Assembly (NCBI GenBank): GCA_041399065.1
Contig: JAWKTN010000003.1
Coordinates: forward strand, 434,001 to 498,000
Reading direction: 5' to 3'
Source: JAGQPD01 sp020426865
GTDB taxonomy: Bacteria; Planctomycetota; Planctomycetia; Pirellulales; Pirellulaceae
Length of the DNA: 64,000 nucleotides
Made by a program: the position numbers and the translations under genes. Within the stretch, counting starts at the first letter, position 1; the number at the start of each line of letters is the position of its first letter. The notes beneath the pieces were generated by a model, which saw only the letters and a list, made by a program, of their open reading frames with translations, was not told the DNA's origin and made no database searches. This document shows, piece by piece, positions 8,763 through 18,464 of this stretch.

Positions 8763-11696
8763 ATGCAATCGCTCAGACCAACACCGATGTACATCCGCCG
8801 TGGTCGAATATCCGCGGTCGGCCGTCGTGGCACTTGGGTTGTCCTGGTGCGCCTCTGCCTGCTGTTGGCAATCGGCGCGAGCATCTTAAGTGGTTGTGCT
8901 GGATTGCGACTACCCGCCATTGATCCGACCGGAAATCGCATTTTTCTTCCCGCCCCGTCCTACACAACACTTGTCGATCCGGCAGATCGTCCGTTCTTGA
9001 ATCCCGGCTCACTGTTCCCCGAGCCGGCATTCCCACAACCGGAGGATCCACCGTATTGCGAAGACATGGTGATGGTCCCCGCCGCGCCGCAGGTGCTAGT
9101 CCCCGCAGCACCTCAAGCGCAGTCTGTCGTACCGGCCAATGCCGTGGCTCTGGAACCTTTCGAGGACCGCGAGCGGTTGATCGATCGAATTCGCGACCAG
9201 TGGTCGCACCGCGATTTATATGACGGCAAACTGTCTTTGACACCGGCACGCCTGGTTGCTCCGGTCGGCAGCGAAGTCGTATTGCGAGCCGAAATCTGTC
9301 TTCCCGACGGCTACAACGTCACGCGCGAGCCAATCGAATGGACGCTGTCGCAAGATAGCGTGGGCCAATTTGTCGAAGTTGACCGTAGCGGCAAGCCACT
9401 GATTCATACCTTGTTCCACCGCCGACCGAAGAAAGTCGGAAGCAACTTTGCGATCGGCACAACCGCCACTAGCAGTCAACTTATCACGCGCGGTACAACC
9501 CGCGAAGATGATGATATTCAATTGTTGCCGGGGCAGACATGGATCAGCTTGACGTCAGCGACCGAAGGAGCCAGCACGGTGTACGCGGTGGCGCCGCGGG
9601 GGTGTGACTGGAACAATCGGCGTCAAGCAGCAACGATCCACTGGGTCGACGGTCAATGGACGTTCCCGGCCCCTTCCGTGGGCGTGGCAACCGCAGGGCA
9701 GAATCTGACGACCACAGTGACCCGCGCTAGCAACGGTTCGCCCATTGCCGGCTGGATCGTCCGTTACGAAATCCTCGACGGCCCACCCGCGCACTTCGAA
9801 TCGTCGGGCAACGCGATCGCTGAAGCGACGTCCGATTCACTGGGGCAGGCCACCGTGCGGATCATTCCCGATCAACAGAGCGCTGGTACGAATCGGGTCG
9901 GCATTCAAGTCATTCGGACGGGAAGCAATTCCGGCGATCTGGCACGTATTGCGGTTGGACAGGGTACGACGTCGGTAACGTGGAGTGCGACAGGTCTGTC
10001 GGTCCTGATGCGTGCCCCGGACATTGCGGAGGTCGGGAGCCTCATCGATTACACGATCGACGTGACCAATCCCAGTCCATTGCCGCTGTCCGATGTGGAA
10101 GTCAATAGTGCGATGGCGACAGAATTGGAGTATGTCCAAAGCGATCCACCCGGCGACATCTTGGGGAATAACGTCCGGTGGCTGATCGGTCCACTTGGCC
10201 CACAAGAGACTCGGCGAGTCGCCGTGCGGATGCGGGTTTCGCAGCCGACAGCGGAATTTCGCAGTTGTGCCACGGCGCGCGACGGCAGTGGTGCCGTCGC
10301 CGAAGGGTGTGCGCGAACTCGAATCGTCGCTACCGCTCCTCCCCCAATCACCGGACCGGTAATTCCTTCCGTCCCGACGACCCCTACCGTGCCGGGGAAG
10401 CCTCAGGTCGTCTTGCAACTGGACGGTCCGATACGCGACGGCGTGCTCCTGGACGCGTATTCAACCGTCCACGTGAACGATGTCGTTCGATACGTCATTA
10501 CCGTCACCAATCGGAGTGCCGTACCGATCAGCAATCTGATGATCTACGATCAATTCGATCAGGGTCTTCAGCACAATATTGCCGACGGCGAGATCAAACG
10601 CGAAATCCCGTACCTCGCCCCAGGGCAATCGACGCAAGCGGCCGTTACGTTCCGCGTGATAGCCCCGGGGCAGTCGTGCCACAAGGTGGAAATCGCCGTG
10701 GAGGAGCGAATCGTGGCCAATGCTCAACATTGCCTGCAGGCGATTGCAGCGAGTACCGGACCGGCAACACCAATGCCGCCCCAGGACCCCCCCATACAGA
10801 TTCCAGGAAATGGCGGTGCCGTTCAGCCACAGTCGCGCGCCTCGCTGTGGGTCCGCACCACGGGTCCTGGTGAGGCCCAAGTTGGTCGGGAGGCGGATTT
10901 TGCGATCGAAATCGGAAATGACGGCGAAGTGCCACTTACGCAAGTTCAAATCCAGTACAACATTGATGACAATCTTCAGCTAATAGGTATGTCAGATACC
11001 ACAGGCTTTCAACAGGATAACAACCTCTTGACGGGCCTCGTACCCCGGTTGGAGGTCAACGAAACCAGAACCTTCCGCATTGGCTGCAAAGGCTTGCGGC
11101 CAGCAACGACGGCTTGCAACGAAGTGAGCATTACCTGCGACCAGGGCGTTTTCAAAACCGATCGTGTCTGCGTCGCCGTGACTCCTGCTAACCCTGCCGA
11201 CATCGATTCACTGCAACCCAATGCGATGACACTACCACCCGAGGCGGCAACACAGTCCGAAGTACGGTTGCGTCCGGCGGTTGTGGACGAGGCACAAGGC
11301 AGGACCGATGCAACAGCGGATTCGCCGCTGCAAGTGCACGTGACCCCCGGTGCTGCTCACCTGAAACGCGGCCATCAAGGTGCGTACTTTGTCGAAATCG
11401 TCAACAATGGCGAAGCTCCCCAGCGGAATGTGGTATTGGAGTTGTTGCTTCCAGAAGGCTCGAGATACCTGCGGGCACTTGCCCCGCCACGAATTGAACC
11501 TGCTACAATTTCCAACAGTGGCCGCTTGATCGTGTTCTCGCCGGTCGGCGTGCTGCGGACGAAGGAAAGGGTGATTTATGAAATCACGCTGGAAGGACTC
11601 GCCAGCGGCCGCGGCGAACTGACCACGACCGTCCGTAGCGATCAAAAGCCCGTGGGAATGCAACAGACAACCCCGGTGATGATCTTCGAAGATTAG
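8763..11696 (+). CDS. DUF11-repeat lipoprotein
   Basis: Large surface lipoprotein of about 977 residues. A basic N-terminus (RRGRISAVGRRG) leads into a hydrophobic stretch and the lipobox LSGC with acylated Cys45, counting from ATG 8763. The body holds repeated Ig-like DUF11 (conserved repeat) domains, recognisable by phrases such as IDYTIDVTNPSPLPLSDV near residue 425, VRYVITVTNRSAVPISNL near 575 and DFAIEIGNDGEVPLTQV near 700, with a further copy near 880. Proline-rich linkers separate them (PPPITGPVIPSVPTTP). DUF11 proteins form cell-surface or cell-wall structures in many bacteria. Starts at 8718 and 8787 are also possible; none has a good Shine-Dalgarno, so the start is uncertain by about 25 codons. 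The next gene begins nine bases later. Confidence 0.82.
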   Translation: MQSLRPTPMYIRRGRISAVGRRGTWVVLVRLCLLLAIGASILSGCAGLRLPAIDPTGNRIFLPAPSYTTLVDPADRPFLNPGSLFPEPAFPQPEDPPYCEDMVMVPAAPQVLVPAAPQAQSVVPANAVALEPFEDRERLIDRIRDQWSHRDLYDGKLSLTPARLVAPVGSEVVLRAEICLPDGYNVTREPIEWTLSQDSVGQFVEVDRSGKPLIHTLFHRRPKKVGSNFAIGTTATSSQLITRGTTREDDDIQLLPGQTWISLTSATEGASTVYAVAPRGCDWNNRRQAATIHWVDGQWTFPAPSVGVATAGQNLTTTVTRASNGSPIAGWIVRYEILDGPPAHFESSGNAIAEATSDSLGQATVRIIPDQQSAGTNRVGIQVIRTGSNSGDLARIAVGQGTTSVTWSATGLSVLMRAPDIAEVGSLIDYTIDVTNPSPLPLSDVEVNSAMATELEYVQSDPPGDILGNNVRWLIGPLGPQETRRVAVRMRVSQPTAEFRSCATARDGSGAVAEGCARTRIVATAPPPITGPVIPSVPTTPTVPGKPQVVLQLDGPIRDGVLLDAYSTVHVNDVVRYVITVTNRSAVPISNLMIYDQFDQGLQHNIADGEIKREIPYLAPGQSTQAAVTFRVIAPGQSCHKVEIAVEERIVANAQHCLQAIAASTGPATPMPPQDPPIQIPGNGGAVQPQSRASLWVRTTGPGEAQVGREADFAIEIGNDGEVPLTQVQIQYNIDDNLQLIGMSDTTGFQQDNNLLTGLVPRLEVNETRTFRIGCKGLRPATTACNEVSITCDQGVFKTDRVCVAVTPANPADIDSLQPNAMTLPPEAATQSEVRLRPAVVDEAQGRTDATADSPLQVHVTPGAAHLKRGHQGAYFVEIVNNGEAPQRNVVLELLLPEGSRYLRALAPPRIEPATISNSGRLIVFSPVGVLRTKERVIYEITLEGLASGRGELTTTVRSDQKPVGMQQTTPVMIFED

Positions 11697-11705
11697 CCAT
11701 TTTCC

Positions 11706-12098
11706 ATGTCACGCTTTGTCGTGCTTTTTCACGAGCTATCTCCTGACGGTTTGCGAACGTCGCATTGGGACTTCATGGTCGAACACAACGCCGCCCTGCT
11801 AAGTTGGGCGTTGCCAGCTCCTCCTTGGGAAGTATACGAACAAACGTGCTCGCGACTGGCCGATCATCGCATCGATTATCTTCAAATCGAAGGCCCGATT
11901 TCCGGCGACCGCGGCCATGTCACTCGACTAGATTGCGGCACCGCTAGCGAGCTTTCGGTCTCCGCCGATCGTTGTGCGATGAGACTGCTCGGCACGTTGC
12001 TTAGCGGCACGGTCGTGCTGGAACGAATAAACCAGGATGGTGACGCACACACACAGTGGCACTGGTCTTACATGCCCGACATCATCAAAGGCGCATGA
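11706..12098 (+). CDS. stand-alone LigD 3'-phosphoesterase-like domain protein
   Basis: A 130-residue protein resembling the N-terminal phosphoesterase domain of the NHEJ ligase LigD, present here on its own. Seen: RFVVLFHE at 3-10 followed by SHWDFMVE at 19-26, which matches the family pattern H...HxDFxLE, then LSWALPAPPW. In LigD this domain trims 3'-phosphate and ribonucleotide ends with Mn2+; planctomycetes often carry stand-alone copies whose role is not established. Some of the histidines of the full LigD active site are not obvious, so activity is uncertain. The gene starts nine bases after the DUF11 gene and its 3' end overlaps the convergent membrane-protein gene by 31 bases. Confidence 0.72.
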   Translation: MSRFVVLFHELSPDGLRTSHWDFMVEHNAALLSWALPAPPWEVYEQTCSRLADHRIDYLQIEGPISGDRGHVTRLDCGTASELSVSADRCAMRLLGTLLSGTVVLERINQDGDAHTQWHWSYMPDIIKGA

Positions 12099-12859
12099 AG
12101 CAACTTTCGCCGCGCGGCCATCGTTCCTGTCGTGGACGAACGCTCGCCGCTCTGACTGTGACCCGCGACATAGACTTCGCCATCACGCAATTGAATCGTA
12201 TCAATCCATACATCCCGGCCATGATCCAATACCGACTCCGGAAGATAGACCATCGCCACCGGGTCGCCGTCTGCATCATCCCAAATCACAGGTATGCGGG
12301 CCCGAAGTGCCGCCTGGTCGATCTTCTCTACCGCAATCTCTGTCAGCCCGCATACGGCGCCAACTTGCGTCTTCTTCAACCGCACTGCCAGCACATTCGG
12401 CTCGTCAGTTGACTGGACATCCACGGCGATCGTGATTACCGTTGGCGGGCGATGACCCAAGTATCGGCAAGCCAGCTTCGCTTCACCCGATGCGATCCGT
12501 ACTCGCGGATCCTGAAACGTGTGCGGCAGCAACGCTGGAAAACGCTTCCGTAACTCTAACGCCAACCACCCATTGATCTCGTCGTCTGTAAACGTCGCCT
12601 CCCAATGATCGGACGACGTCATCTCATCTTGTAGGCGCTGCACTCCCTGATCCATCGCCCGCTGGTCCGCCAACAATTGCGCTGCCGGAACCGTCAGGGA
12701 ATGTTGATAAGATGCTGGAAACGACACGGCCGCCAACAACATCGTGATCAACGCCAGACCACTCATCGTCGCCAACGCCACCGCCATCGCCCCCCGCAAG
12801 AGCGGCCTTCGCATGGCCTCCGCCAATTCGATCAACGCCCGTTCCCGCTCTTGAAGCAT
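12068..12859 (-). CDS. single-pass membrane protein of unknown function
   Basis: Predicted 263-residue protein with one transmembrane segment near residues 20-48 (AMAVALATMSGLALITMLLA) and an extracytoplasmic domain of about 210 residues. No family was recognised; FTDDEINGWLALELRKRFP near residue 90 resembles segments of other planctomycete hypothetical proteins (impression only). The start is placed at 12859 because GGGGGAGG lies immediately upstream on the minus strand; an upstream ATG at 12907 has no such site. The 3' end overlaps the convergent LigD-like gene. No operon partner is evident; tyrS, 420 bases upstream, is in the same direction. Confidence 0.65.
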   Translation of the reverse strand: MLQERERALIELAEAMRRPLLRGAMAVALATMSGLALITMLLAAVSFPASYQHSLTVPAAQLLADQRAMDQGVQRLQDEMTSSDHWEATFTDDEINGWLALELRKRFPALLPHTFQDPRVRIASGEAKLACRYLGHRPPTVITIAVDVQSTDEPNVLAVRLKKTQVGAVCGLTEIAVEKIDQAALRARIPVIWDDADGDPVAMVYLPESVLDHGRDVWIDTIQLRDGEVYVAGHSQSGERSSTTGTMAARRKLLHAPLMMSGM

Positions 12860-12862
12860 GTA

Positions 12863-12870
12863 CCTCCCCC
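12863..12870 (-). promoter_or_regulatory. Shine-Dalgarno deciding the start at 12859
   Basis: The minus strand reads GGGGGAGG three bases before ATG 12859. It supports this start over the ATG 48 bases upstream, although the spacing is on the short side. Confidence 0.5.
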
Positions 12871-13279
12871 CAACACTTGCGATCCGCGACCTTTGACCAT
12901 GGATCATCCATAACCGTTCAATCCATTACCGTTCAAAAACAGTCGCAATCCACGCTCACTACGCCCCACCCTAAACTACGCCCGCCCCTTCCGCCCGCTG
13001 GCCTGTTCCGAAAATAGTCTACGAACGTCTCAGCCGAAAGGTTCGAAATCAGGATTTCCTTGCGCTGACCCCGCCCACGCTCCTCCACACCCAAGCAAAC
13101 CCCTCTATTGGGTGGTACATCCTGGCCCAAAAGGCATATTTTTTATTGGATGTCCGGATTGGGGATTGAGAGGTGGTCCGTCGGCGGCAATACGGCAGTT
13201 GTCGTCGGAGGGCCCAGCTAAATTCTAGCACAGAATCTCCATTTCGCGTCGGGGGATTGTGGGTTGAGATGGTTAGCGG
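12871..13279. other. intergenic region downstream of tyrS
   Basis: No gene, tRNA or clear terminator was seen. A near-duplicate 12-base phrase (ATAACCGTTCAA / ATTACCGTTCAA) occurs at about 12911-12936. The remainder is C-rich on the plus strand. Confidence 0.5.
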
Positions 13280-14575
13280 TTATTGGAACCTCAGTAGGGC
13301 ATATTTCTTTTTGCCGCTGCGGAGGACGATGATGGTGGGAGTGACGAGGTCGGAGGAATCGAGTTTCGTGTTGAAATCGGATAGGCGGCGGTTGTTGACG
13401 TAGACACCCCCTTGTTGGACGAGGCGGCGGGCATCGCTTTTACTGTTGGAGAGCCCGGCGGCGACGAGGGCGTCGAGGATTGGCAGTCCATCATCAAGTT
13501 GCGATTTGGGCAATTCGTGGCTTGGTACGTCGGCGAAGATGGTATTCAATTCTTCGTCGGTTTGCTGGTCGATTTCGGCACCATGCAGCACATTTGTGGC
13601 ACGGATGACTTTAGCCAATTCGGTTGGGCCATGAATGAGAGTGGTAACTTCTTCGGCGAGTCGAGTTTGGCTGGCGCGAGTTTCCGGCGACGCTTCTCGC
13701 TGCTGAGCAAGTGACTCAATTTCGTCTTCAGGAATTTCTGTCAGGAACCTCAGGCACTTGTCGACATCGGCATCGGCCACGTTGAACCAGTACTGATAGA
13801 AAGCGTACGGACTGGTCTTTTCAGGCGCGAGCCAGATCGAACCTGATTCAGTCTTGCCCATTTTGGTACCGTCGGCTTTTACGAGCAGGGGGCAGGTGAG
13901 ACCGAACAGTTGTGCGGAACACATGCGTCGGCCGAGGTCGATCCCGGCCGTGATATTGCCCCATTGATCGCTACCACCTACCTGTAATTGACACTCGAAA
14001 TTGCGAAATAGATGCACAAAATCGAAGGCTTGCAGCAGCATGTAGCTGAATTCGGTATAGCTCAATCCGCTGTCAGTACGTTCCAATCGTCCTTTTACCG
14101 AGTCTTTCGCCAGCATCACGTTGACCGGAAAATTCTTGCCGACATCTCTGAGGAAATCGAGGTACGAAAAACTGCGCATCCAGTCGAAATTGTTGACGAC
14201 GACGGCCGATTGATCGCCACAATCAAAATCGAGGATGCCGCGAAGTTGGCCGTCGATGGCCTGCAAATTCGCCTGCAGTTGTTCCACGGACAACAGATTC
14301 CGTTCGGCGCTCTTGCCGCTGGGATCGCCAATCATTCCGGTCGCGCCACCGGCCAATGCAATCGGGCGATGGCCGGCACGTTGGAATCGTCGCAACATCA
14401 TCAATGGCATGAGATTGCCAATGTGCAGGCTATCGGACGTGGGGTCGAAGCCGGCATAGACCGTGCGGGAGTTGCCGAGCAGCCATTGGGGGAGGTTTGC
14501 TTCATCGGTGGATTGGTGAATGAGGTTTCGCCAGGTAAGGTCGGCGTAGATATCGGACAGCGCGTAGGAGGTCAT
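13280..14575 (-). CDS. tyrS: tyrosyl-tRNA synthetase
   Basis: Class I aminoacyl-tRNA synthetase charging tRNA-Tyr in the cytoplasm. With the start at ATG 14575 the protein has 431 residues, close to the usual 420, and opens MTSYALSDIYADL. Seen: AGFDPTSDSLHIGN at 41-54 holding the HIGH-like ATP motif (HIGN), the tyrosine-binding block GGSDQWGNITAG at 200-211, the KMSKS-type loop KMGKT at 238-242, and a C-terminal S4 RNA-binding domain (LVQQGGVYVNNRRL). An in-frame ATG at 14656 would add a 27-residue low-quality extension and is less likely, though neither start has a strong Shine-Dalgarno. A long plus-strand open frame over this gene is its antisense shadow. Confidence 0.95.
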   Translation of the reverse strand: MTSYALSDIYADLTWRNLIHQSTDEANLPQWLLGNSRTVYAGFDPTSDSLHIGNLMPLMMLRRFQRAGHRPIALAGGATGMIGDPSGKSAERNLLSVEQLQANLQAIDGQLRGILDFDCGDQSAVVVNNFDWMRSFSYLDFLRDVGKNFPVNVMLAKDSVKGRLERTDSGLSYTEFSYMLLQAFDFVHLFRNFECQLQVGGSDQWGNITAGIDLGRRMCSAQLFGLTCPLLVKADGTKMGKTESGSIWLAPEKTSPYAFYQYWFNVADADVDKCLRFLTEIPEDEIESLAQQREASPETRASQTRLAEEVTTLIHGPTELAKVIRATNVLHGAEIDQQTDEELNTIFADVPSHELPKSQLDDGLPILDALVAAGLSNSKSDARRLVQQGGVYVNNRRLSDFNTKLDSSDLVTPTIIVLRSGKKKYALLRFQ

Positions 14576-14809
14576 GATTTCAGCGTCGTTTGCAGGTGTT
14601 TCTTGTTGGCTGGTAGCGGGAACGGTTCGCGCCAACGGAGGCAACCGAATCGTCATGAGGGTACGATGATACCACAGTCGCCGTGATCACGGATCCGGAC
14701 GAGACGATACCTTGACGGGGTCCGGGGCGTCTCGACAATGGGTACTGAGGTATTTGTTGCTAACGTACTACCAACGACCCATCCAACGACACGAAAGGTT
14801 CGTGCAATC

Positions 14810-15547
14810 GTGGCCAAATTCTCCGTCATTCTGCCAGCTGCTGGCAAGAGCAGTCGTTTTCGCGACAAGAACTACAAGAAACCATTTGCCCCGCTCGCAG
14901 ATCGAGCGGTCTGGTTGCACGCTGCGGAACGATTCCTGAACCGATCGGACGTGATTCAGACGCAGATCGTGATTGATGCGGAAGACGACGAGATGTTTCG
15001 GATGAAATTCGGTGCGAACGTCGCGATCCTGGGGATTGAAGTGGTCCATGGTGGCAAGGATCGCAGTGATTCGGTGATGGCAGCTTTGACACACGTATCG
15101 GACCAGGCGGACTTTGTCGCAATCCATGATGCAGCGCGACCATGTTTGGTGGATGCGTGGGTGGATGAAGTCTTTGCGGCGGCGAAGAAGGGGGACGCGG
15201 CGATTTTGGCGACACCGGTGACATCGACGTTAAAGCGGGTCAAGAACGGGGTGATCGACGAGACGGTGGATCGCTCGGGGGTATGGCAAGCTCAGACGCC
15301 ACAGGTATTTCGTCGTCAATTGTTAATCGACGCCTATGCCAAGCGAGGGAATGTTTCGGCGACTGACGATGCGCAACTTGTCGAGCGATTAGGTGTCAAG
15401 GTGGCGGTCGTGACAGGTTCGCCCCTCAATGTAAAGATCACGACTCGAGAAGATCTCAAGTTTGCCGAAGCGGCGCTCAAGGCCCTGCCCAAACCCAACC
15501 TGGCGGGCCCTCTGCACCCCTTTGCCGACGACGACAAGTGGCGGTAA
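14810..15547 (+). CDS. ispD: 2-C-methyl-D-erythritol 4-phosphate cytidylyltransferase
   Basis: Third step of the MEP isoprenoid pathway: joins MEP and CTP to give CDP-methylerythritol. Seen: the nucleotide-binding start KFSVILPAAGKSSRF, the VHGGKDRSDSV loop, the active-site region HDAARPCL, and ATPVTSTLKRV. From GTG 14810 the protein has 245 residues, near the family norm of 230-240. GTG is chosen because AAAGG lies about ten bases upstream and the conserved fold begins directly after it; an ATG at 14738 would add 24 residues without counterpart in the family. The gene is convergent with the sigma-54 activator gene. Confidence 0.93.
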   Translation: MAKFSVILPAAGKSSRFRDKNYKKPFAPLADRAVWLHAAERFLNRSDVIQTQIVIDAEDDEMFRMKFGANVAILGIEVVHGGKDRSDSVMAALTHVSDQADFVAIHDAARPCLVDAWVDEVFAAAKKGDAAILATPVTSTLKRVKNGVIDETVDRSGVWQAQTPQVFRRQLLIDAYAKRGNVSATDDAQLVERLGVKVAVVTGSPLNVKITTREDLKFAEAALKALPKPNLAGPLHPFADDDKWR

Positions 15548-15644
15548 CCGGCCCTGATCCTGGTGGCCCCCCATGTCTTCGTGAATCGCATTCCTTGAAT
15601 TAAGTTGCCACTAAGCACTCCCGTCTTGTCCTGACCCGTTGCAT

Positions 15645-16997
15645 TCACTCCATGGCTCGCAACTTGTAGATCAGCGCACGACGACTGATTCCCAATTTCT
15701 GAGCGGCTTGCGTGCGGTTACCATTACATTCGGCCAGCGTCGCCAAAATTGTGGCGCGCTCGACTTGCGACAGCCTCCCTTCATCACTCGGTGTTGTGCC
15801 GTCCGTCGAGCGATTAGCAATGACTTGTTGTGGCAGGTGCTCGGGAAGAATCACATCCCCTCGGCTCAACAAACAGGCCCGCTGCATCGCGTTACGCAAT
15901 TGGCGCACGTTGCCCGACCAATCGTAAACGAGAATGGCCTGCATCGCCTGCGGCGATAAGCGTATTGGTCCGCCAGCGAATTGGCTGGCGAACTGTTTTG
16001 CCAACGGAACGATATCCTCGCGTCGATCGCGCAGGGGCGGCACCCACAGTTCCACAACGCCAATGCGGAAATAGAGATCCTCGCGGAAAGTTCCTTGTTG
16101 AACTTGAACCTGCACATCCCGATTCGTAGCCGCTATCAAGCGAATGTCAACTGTGACAGGTTGATCACTGCCGATCGGCGCGACTTCTCCCGACTCGAGT
16201 GCCCGCAACAATTTGGGCTGCAAATGGAGCGGCAAATCGCCAATTTCGTCAAGAAACAAAGTGCCAGTATCGGCCGAGCGAAAGTACCCCAGTCGCGCGG
16301 CGTTGGCACCGGTGAACGCACCTTTCAAATGACCAAACAACTCACTTTCCACCAACGTCTCGGGAAGCCCCGCACAGTTTGCTGTCACCAACGGCCCGGA
16401 CCTTCGAGGACTCCAGTGATGAAGCAGACGAGCAACCACCTCTTTGCCAACACCGCTCTCACCCGTAATCAAGATCGGCGCGTCCGAAGGGGCAACAATC
16501 CGCACGGTTTCCATCAGCTTGCACATGGCGGGACTGACACACACAATATCGCCGGGCAATGCAAGCGATTCGCTTCCCGAAGAGTGCGACCCTGACACGG
16601 CATTTGCCGGGCAGGATTCCGTTCCCAACGCATCTTGGATTACGGCCGCCAGTTCATCCAAGTCAATCGGTTTGACAAGATAGTCATTCGCGCCACGCTT
16701 CATCGCTTCGACAGCCTGCTTCACTTCGGCGTAAGCCGTGATCAATAAGATTGTGATTGAGCTGTTGAGCTCACGAATTGGCCGTAACGCATCAATGCCA
16801 CTCATTCCCGGTAATCGAACGTCCAGCAATAACATGTCGACGTCCTGTTGGCGCAAAGTCTCCAACCCCTCCTCGGCTGACGAGGCCTCGAGGGCACGCA
16901 TGCCGAGTGACGTCACAAAGTCGCACAACAGCTGTCGCTGGCCTGGCTCGTCGTCAACCACGAGGATGGTCGGTTGTCGCTCTTGTCGGCTACTCAT
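15645..16997 (-). CDS. sigma-54-dependent response regulator, NtrC family
   Basis: Transcriptional activator of 450 residues with three domains. Receiver domain at 1-120: acidic pair Asp15/Asp16, phosphoacceptor Asp59 in LLLDVRLPGMSG, and VKP near 107. AAA+ sigma-54 interaction domain, about 145-375: Walker A GESGVGKE, intact GAFTGA loop, and Walker B FLDEIGDLP. C-terminal Fis-type helix-turn-helix: GNRTQAAQKLGISRRALIYKL. It should activate RpoN promoters when phosphorylated by the kinase encoded just upstream. The start at 16997 is strongly supported because its ATG shares bases with the kinase stop (ATGA), the usual translational coupling of such pairs. Target genes are not known; the DUF2202 gene upstream is a candidate (inference). 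Confidence 0.95.
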   Translation of the reverse strand: MSSRQERQPTILVVDDEPGQRQLLCDFVTSLGMRALEASSAEEGLETLRQQDVDMLLLDVRLPGMSGIDALRPIRELNSSITILLITAYAEVKQAVEAMKRGANDYLVKPIDLDELAAVIQDALGTESCPANAVSGSHSSGSESLALPGDIVCVSPAMCKLMETVRIVAPSDAPILITGESGVGKEVVARLLHHWSPRRSGPLVTANCAGLPETLVESELFGHLKGAFTGANAARLGYFRSADTGTLFLDEIGDLPLHLQPKLLRALESGEVAPIGSDQPVTVDIRLIAATNRDVQVQVQQGTFREDLYFRIGVVELWVPPLRDRREDIVPLAKQFASQFAGGPIRLSPQAMQAILVYDWSGNVRQLRNAMQRACLLSRGDVILPEHLPQQVIANRSTDGTTPSDEGRLSQVERATILATLAECNGNRTQAAQKLGISRRALIYKLRAME

Positions 16998-18352
16998 GAT
17001 CGTAGTAAATCCACACCTTCCAACCAGAATACGGCGCCGCCTCCTGGACGCGGTGAGTATCCCGTTCGCCATCGGTGTAGGTTACCAAGATGTCGGACAA
17101 TGGCGAGCCCCAATCCCGTCCCGCGTGGCCGGGTAGTAAAGTAGGGGGCGAACAACGATTCCACGGCCTCCGTTGCGACGCCTGGTCCACGATCGGCAAC
17201 CTCGATCCGGCACGTTCCATCCGCTGCTGCCACCGTGCGGATTTCGATGGTACCCTCGGCCGGCGACGCGTCGATCGCATTTTCAATGAGATTGAACATC
17301 GTTTGCCGAAGCATCTCGGGATCCGCACCGATCACCGGTTCCGCTGCGTGGGCAGCCAACGTGAGCGTCAGCCCTTTGCCTTCAAGATCACTCGCTAGCA
17401 CCAAGTGTAATTCTTCCACGAACGCAGGAAACTCAATTCGCTCGAGGACCGGCACACGCGGTTTGGCAAACGATAAAAACTCGTTGATCCTGGCCGTCAC
17501 TCGGTCGCATTCCTCCAATACGAGAAGGGCACGCTGCCGCTGGTCCGGTGGCAACTTATCGGATTTCGACAAACCTTGGACCCAACCTCGCACGACGCCT
17601 AACGGGTTTCGCGTTTCGTGTGCCAATCCCGCAGCGGCCTGACCTAGTTCGCGTAGATGTCGGGCCTCGGCCTCCAACCTCCGCGCTCGCCCTTCGGTTC
17701 GCAACGTATAGTGCCAACCTAACAAGGTCCCTAGCACCAACAGCATTCCACCCGCAACGATCGATCCTCGTAACCAACCCGCGCGAATACTGCGCTCGTC
17801 GACCGAATGGCGATTTAGGACCAAAATCGCCAGGTAGTCTCCTCCATCGTCAAACAAGTCCGCCGCACGCTGCAACGTGGACGGATTCTCTCGTTCGGCG
17901 TTGCCGTCAGGATCTGGCGGCGGGCCACGCCCCTGTCGGCCACGTCCCATCCCCGTGTTTTGCGGGGGAAGCCGAAAGTACTCGACCAACTGAAACCCGT
18001 AGGCATGCCATGAATCGCCCGCGACGAGTCCCACGGGCGAAGGCAACAGTTCCGTTTCACCTGCTGCGTGTGCCCATCGGTCAACGTCACGCGACGCAAT
18101 TGCTGCCGCACGAATATCTTGGGCAGCTACCAATCCCTGCAGGGAACCGTCGAGCTGATCGACAAAGTAGACTCCGCGACGGCGGTGCGATTGGATTCCA
18201 CCAAGATAGGCGTTCATGATCGCATGTGCCTCACGATGCAATGACTCCTGCAACAACTGCCGGTCCCCGGCGAACTCACGATACTGCCAGGCCGCCAACA
18301 TACAAAGCGATGTCAACGATAGCGCGCAGATGGTCCAAGATCGGAGTTTCAT
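16994..18352 (-). CDS. membrane sensor histidine kinase
   Basis: Sensor kinase of 452 residues, partner of the NtrC-type regulator. An N-terminal transmembrane helix (residues about 5-22), an extracytoplasmic segment of roughly 190 residues rich in Pro/Gly (MGRGRQGRGPPPDPDG), a second helix (IVAGGMLLVLGTLLGW), then HisKA with H-box LAHETRNPLG and an HATPase domain with N-box NLIENAIDAS, G1 VADRGPGV and G2 GTGLGLAIVRHLGN. The start at ATG 18352 is preferred since it begins at the signal-anchor; an ATG at 18421 is also in frame. No PAS or HAMP domain was recognised. It follows the DUF2202 gene by 112 bases. Confidence 0.93.
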   Translation of the reverse strand: MKLRSWTICALSLTSLCMLAAWQYREFAGDRQLLQESLHREAHAIMNAYLGGIQSHRRRGVYFVDQLDGSLQGLVAAQDIRAAAIASRDVDRWAHAAGETELLPSPVGLVAGDSWHAYGFQLVEYFRLPPQNTGMGRGRQGRGPPPDPDGNAERENPSTLQRAADLFDDGGDYLAILVLNRHSVDERSIRAGWLRGSIVAGGMLLVLGTLLGWHYTLRTEGRARRLEAEARHLRELGQAAAGLAHETRNPLGVVRGWVQGLSKSDKLPPDQRQRALLVLEECDRVTARINEFLSFAKPRVPVLERIEFPAFVEELHLVLASDLEGKGLTLTLAAHAAEPVIGADPEMLRQTMFNLIENAIDASPAEGTIEIRTVAAADGTCRIEVADRGPGVATEAVESLFAPYFTTRPRGTGLGLAIVRHLGNLHRWRTGYSPRPGGGAVFWLEGVDLLRS

Positions 18353-18464
18353 TGGGTGTACGGTCCTAACGCCCAGCAACATCGTAATGGAGAATTGTGT
18401 GAGGTTTTTGGCGGCAACCATTCATTCTAACCGGCTGCCGCCCTCCAGTTCCATCGATTGGCAG

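Noticed and set aside
14012..14686. Long plus-strand open frame opposite tyrS
   Set aside because: It is the antisense shadow of a clear tyrS gene; no ribosome-binding site and no family resemblance.
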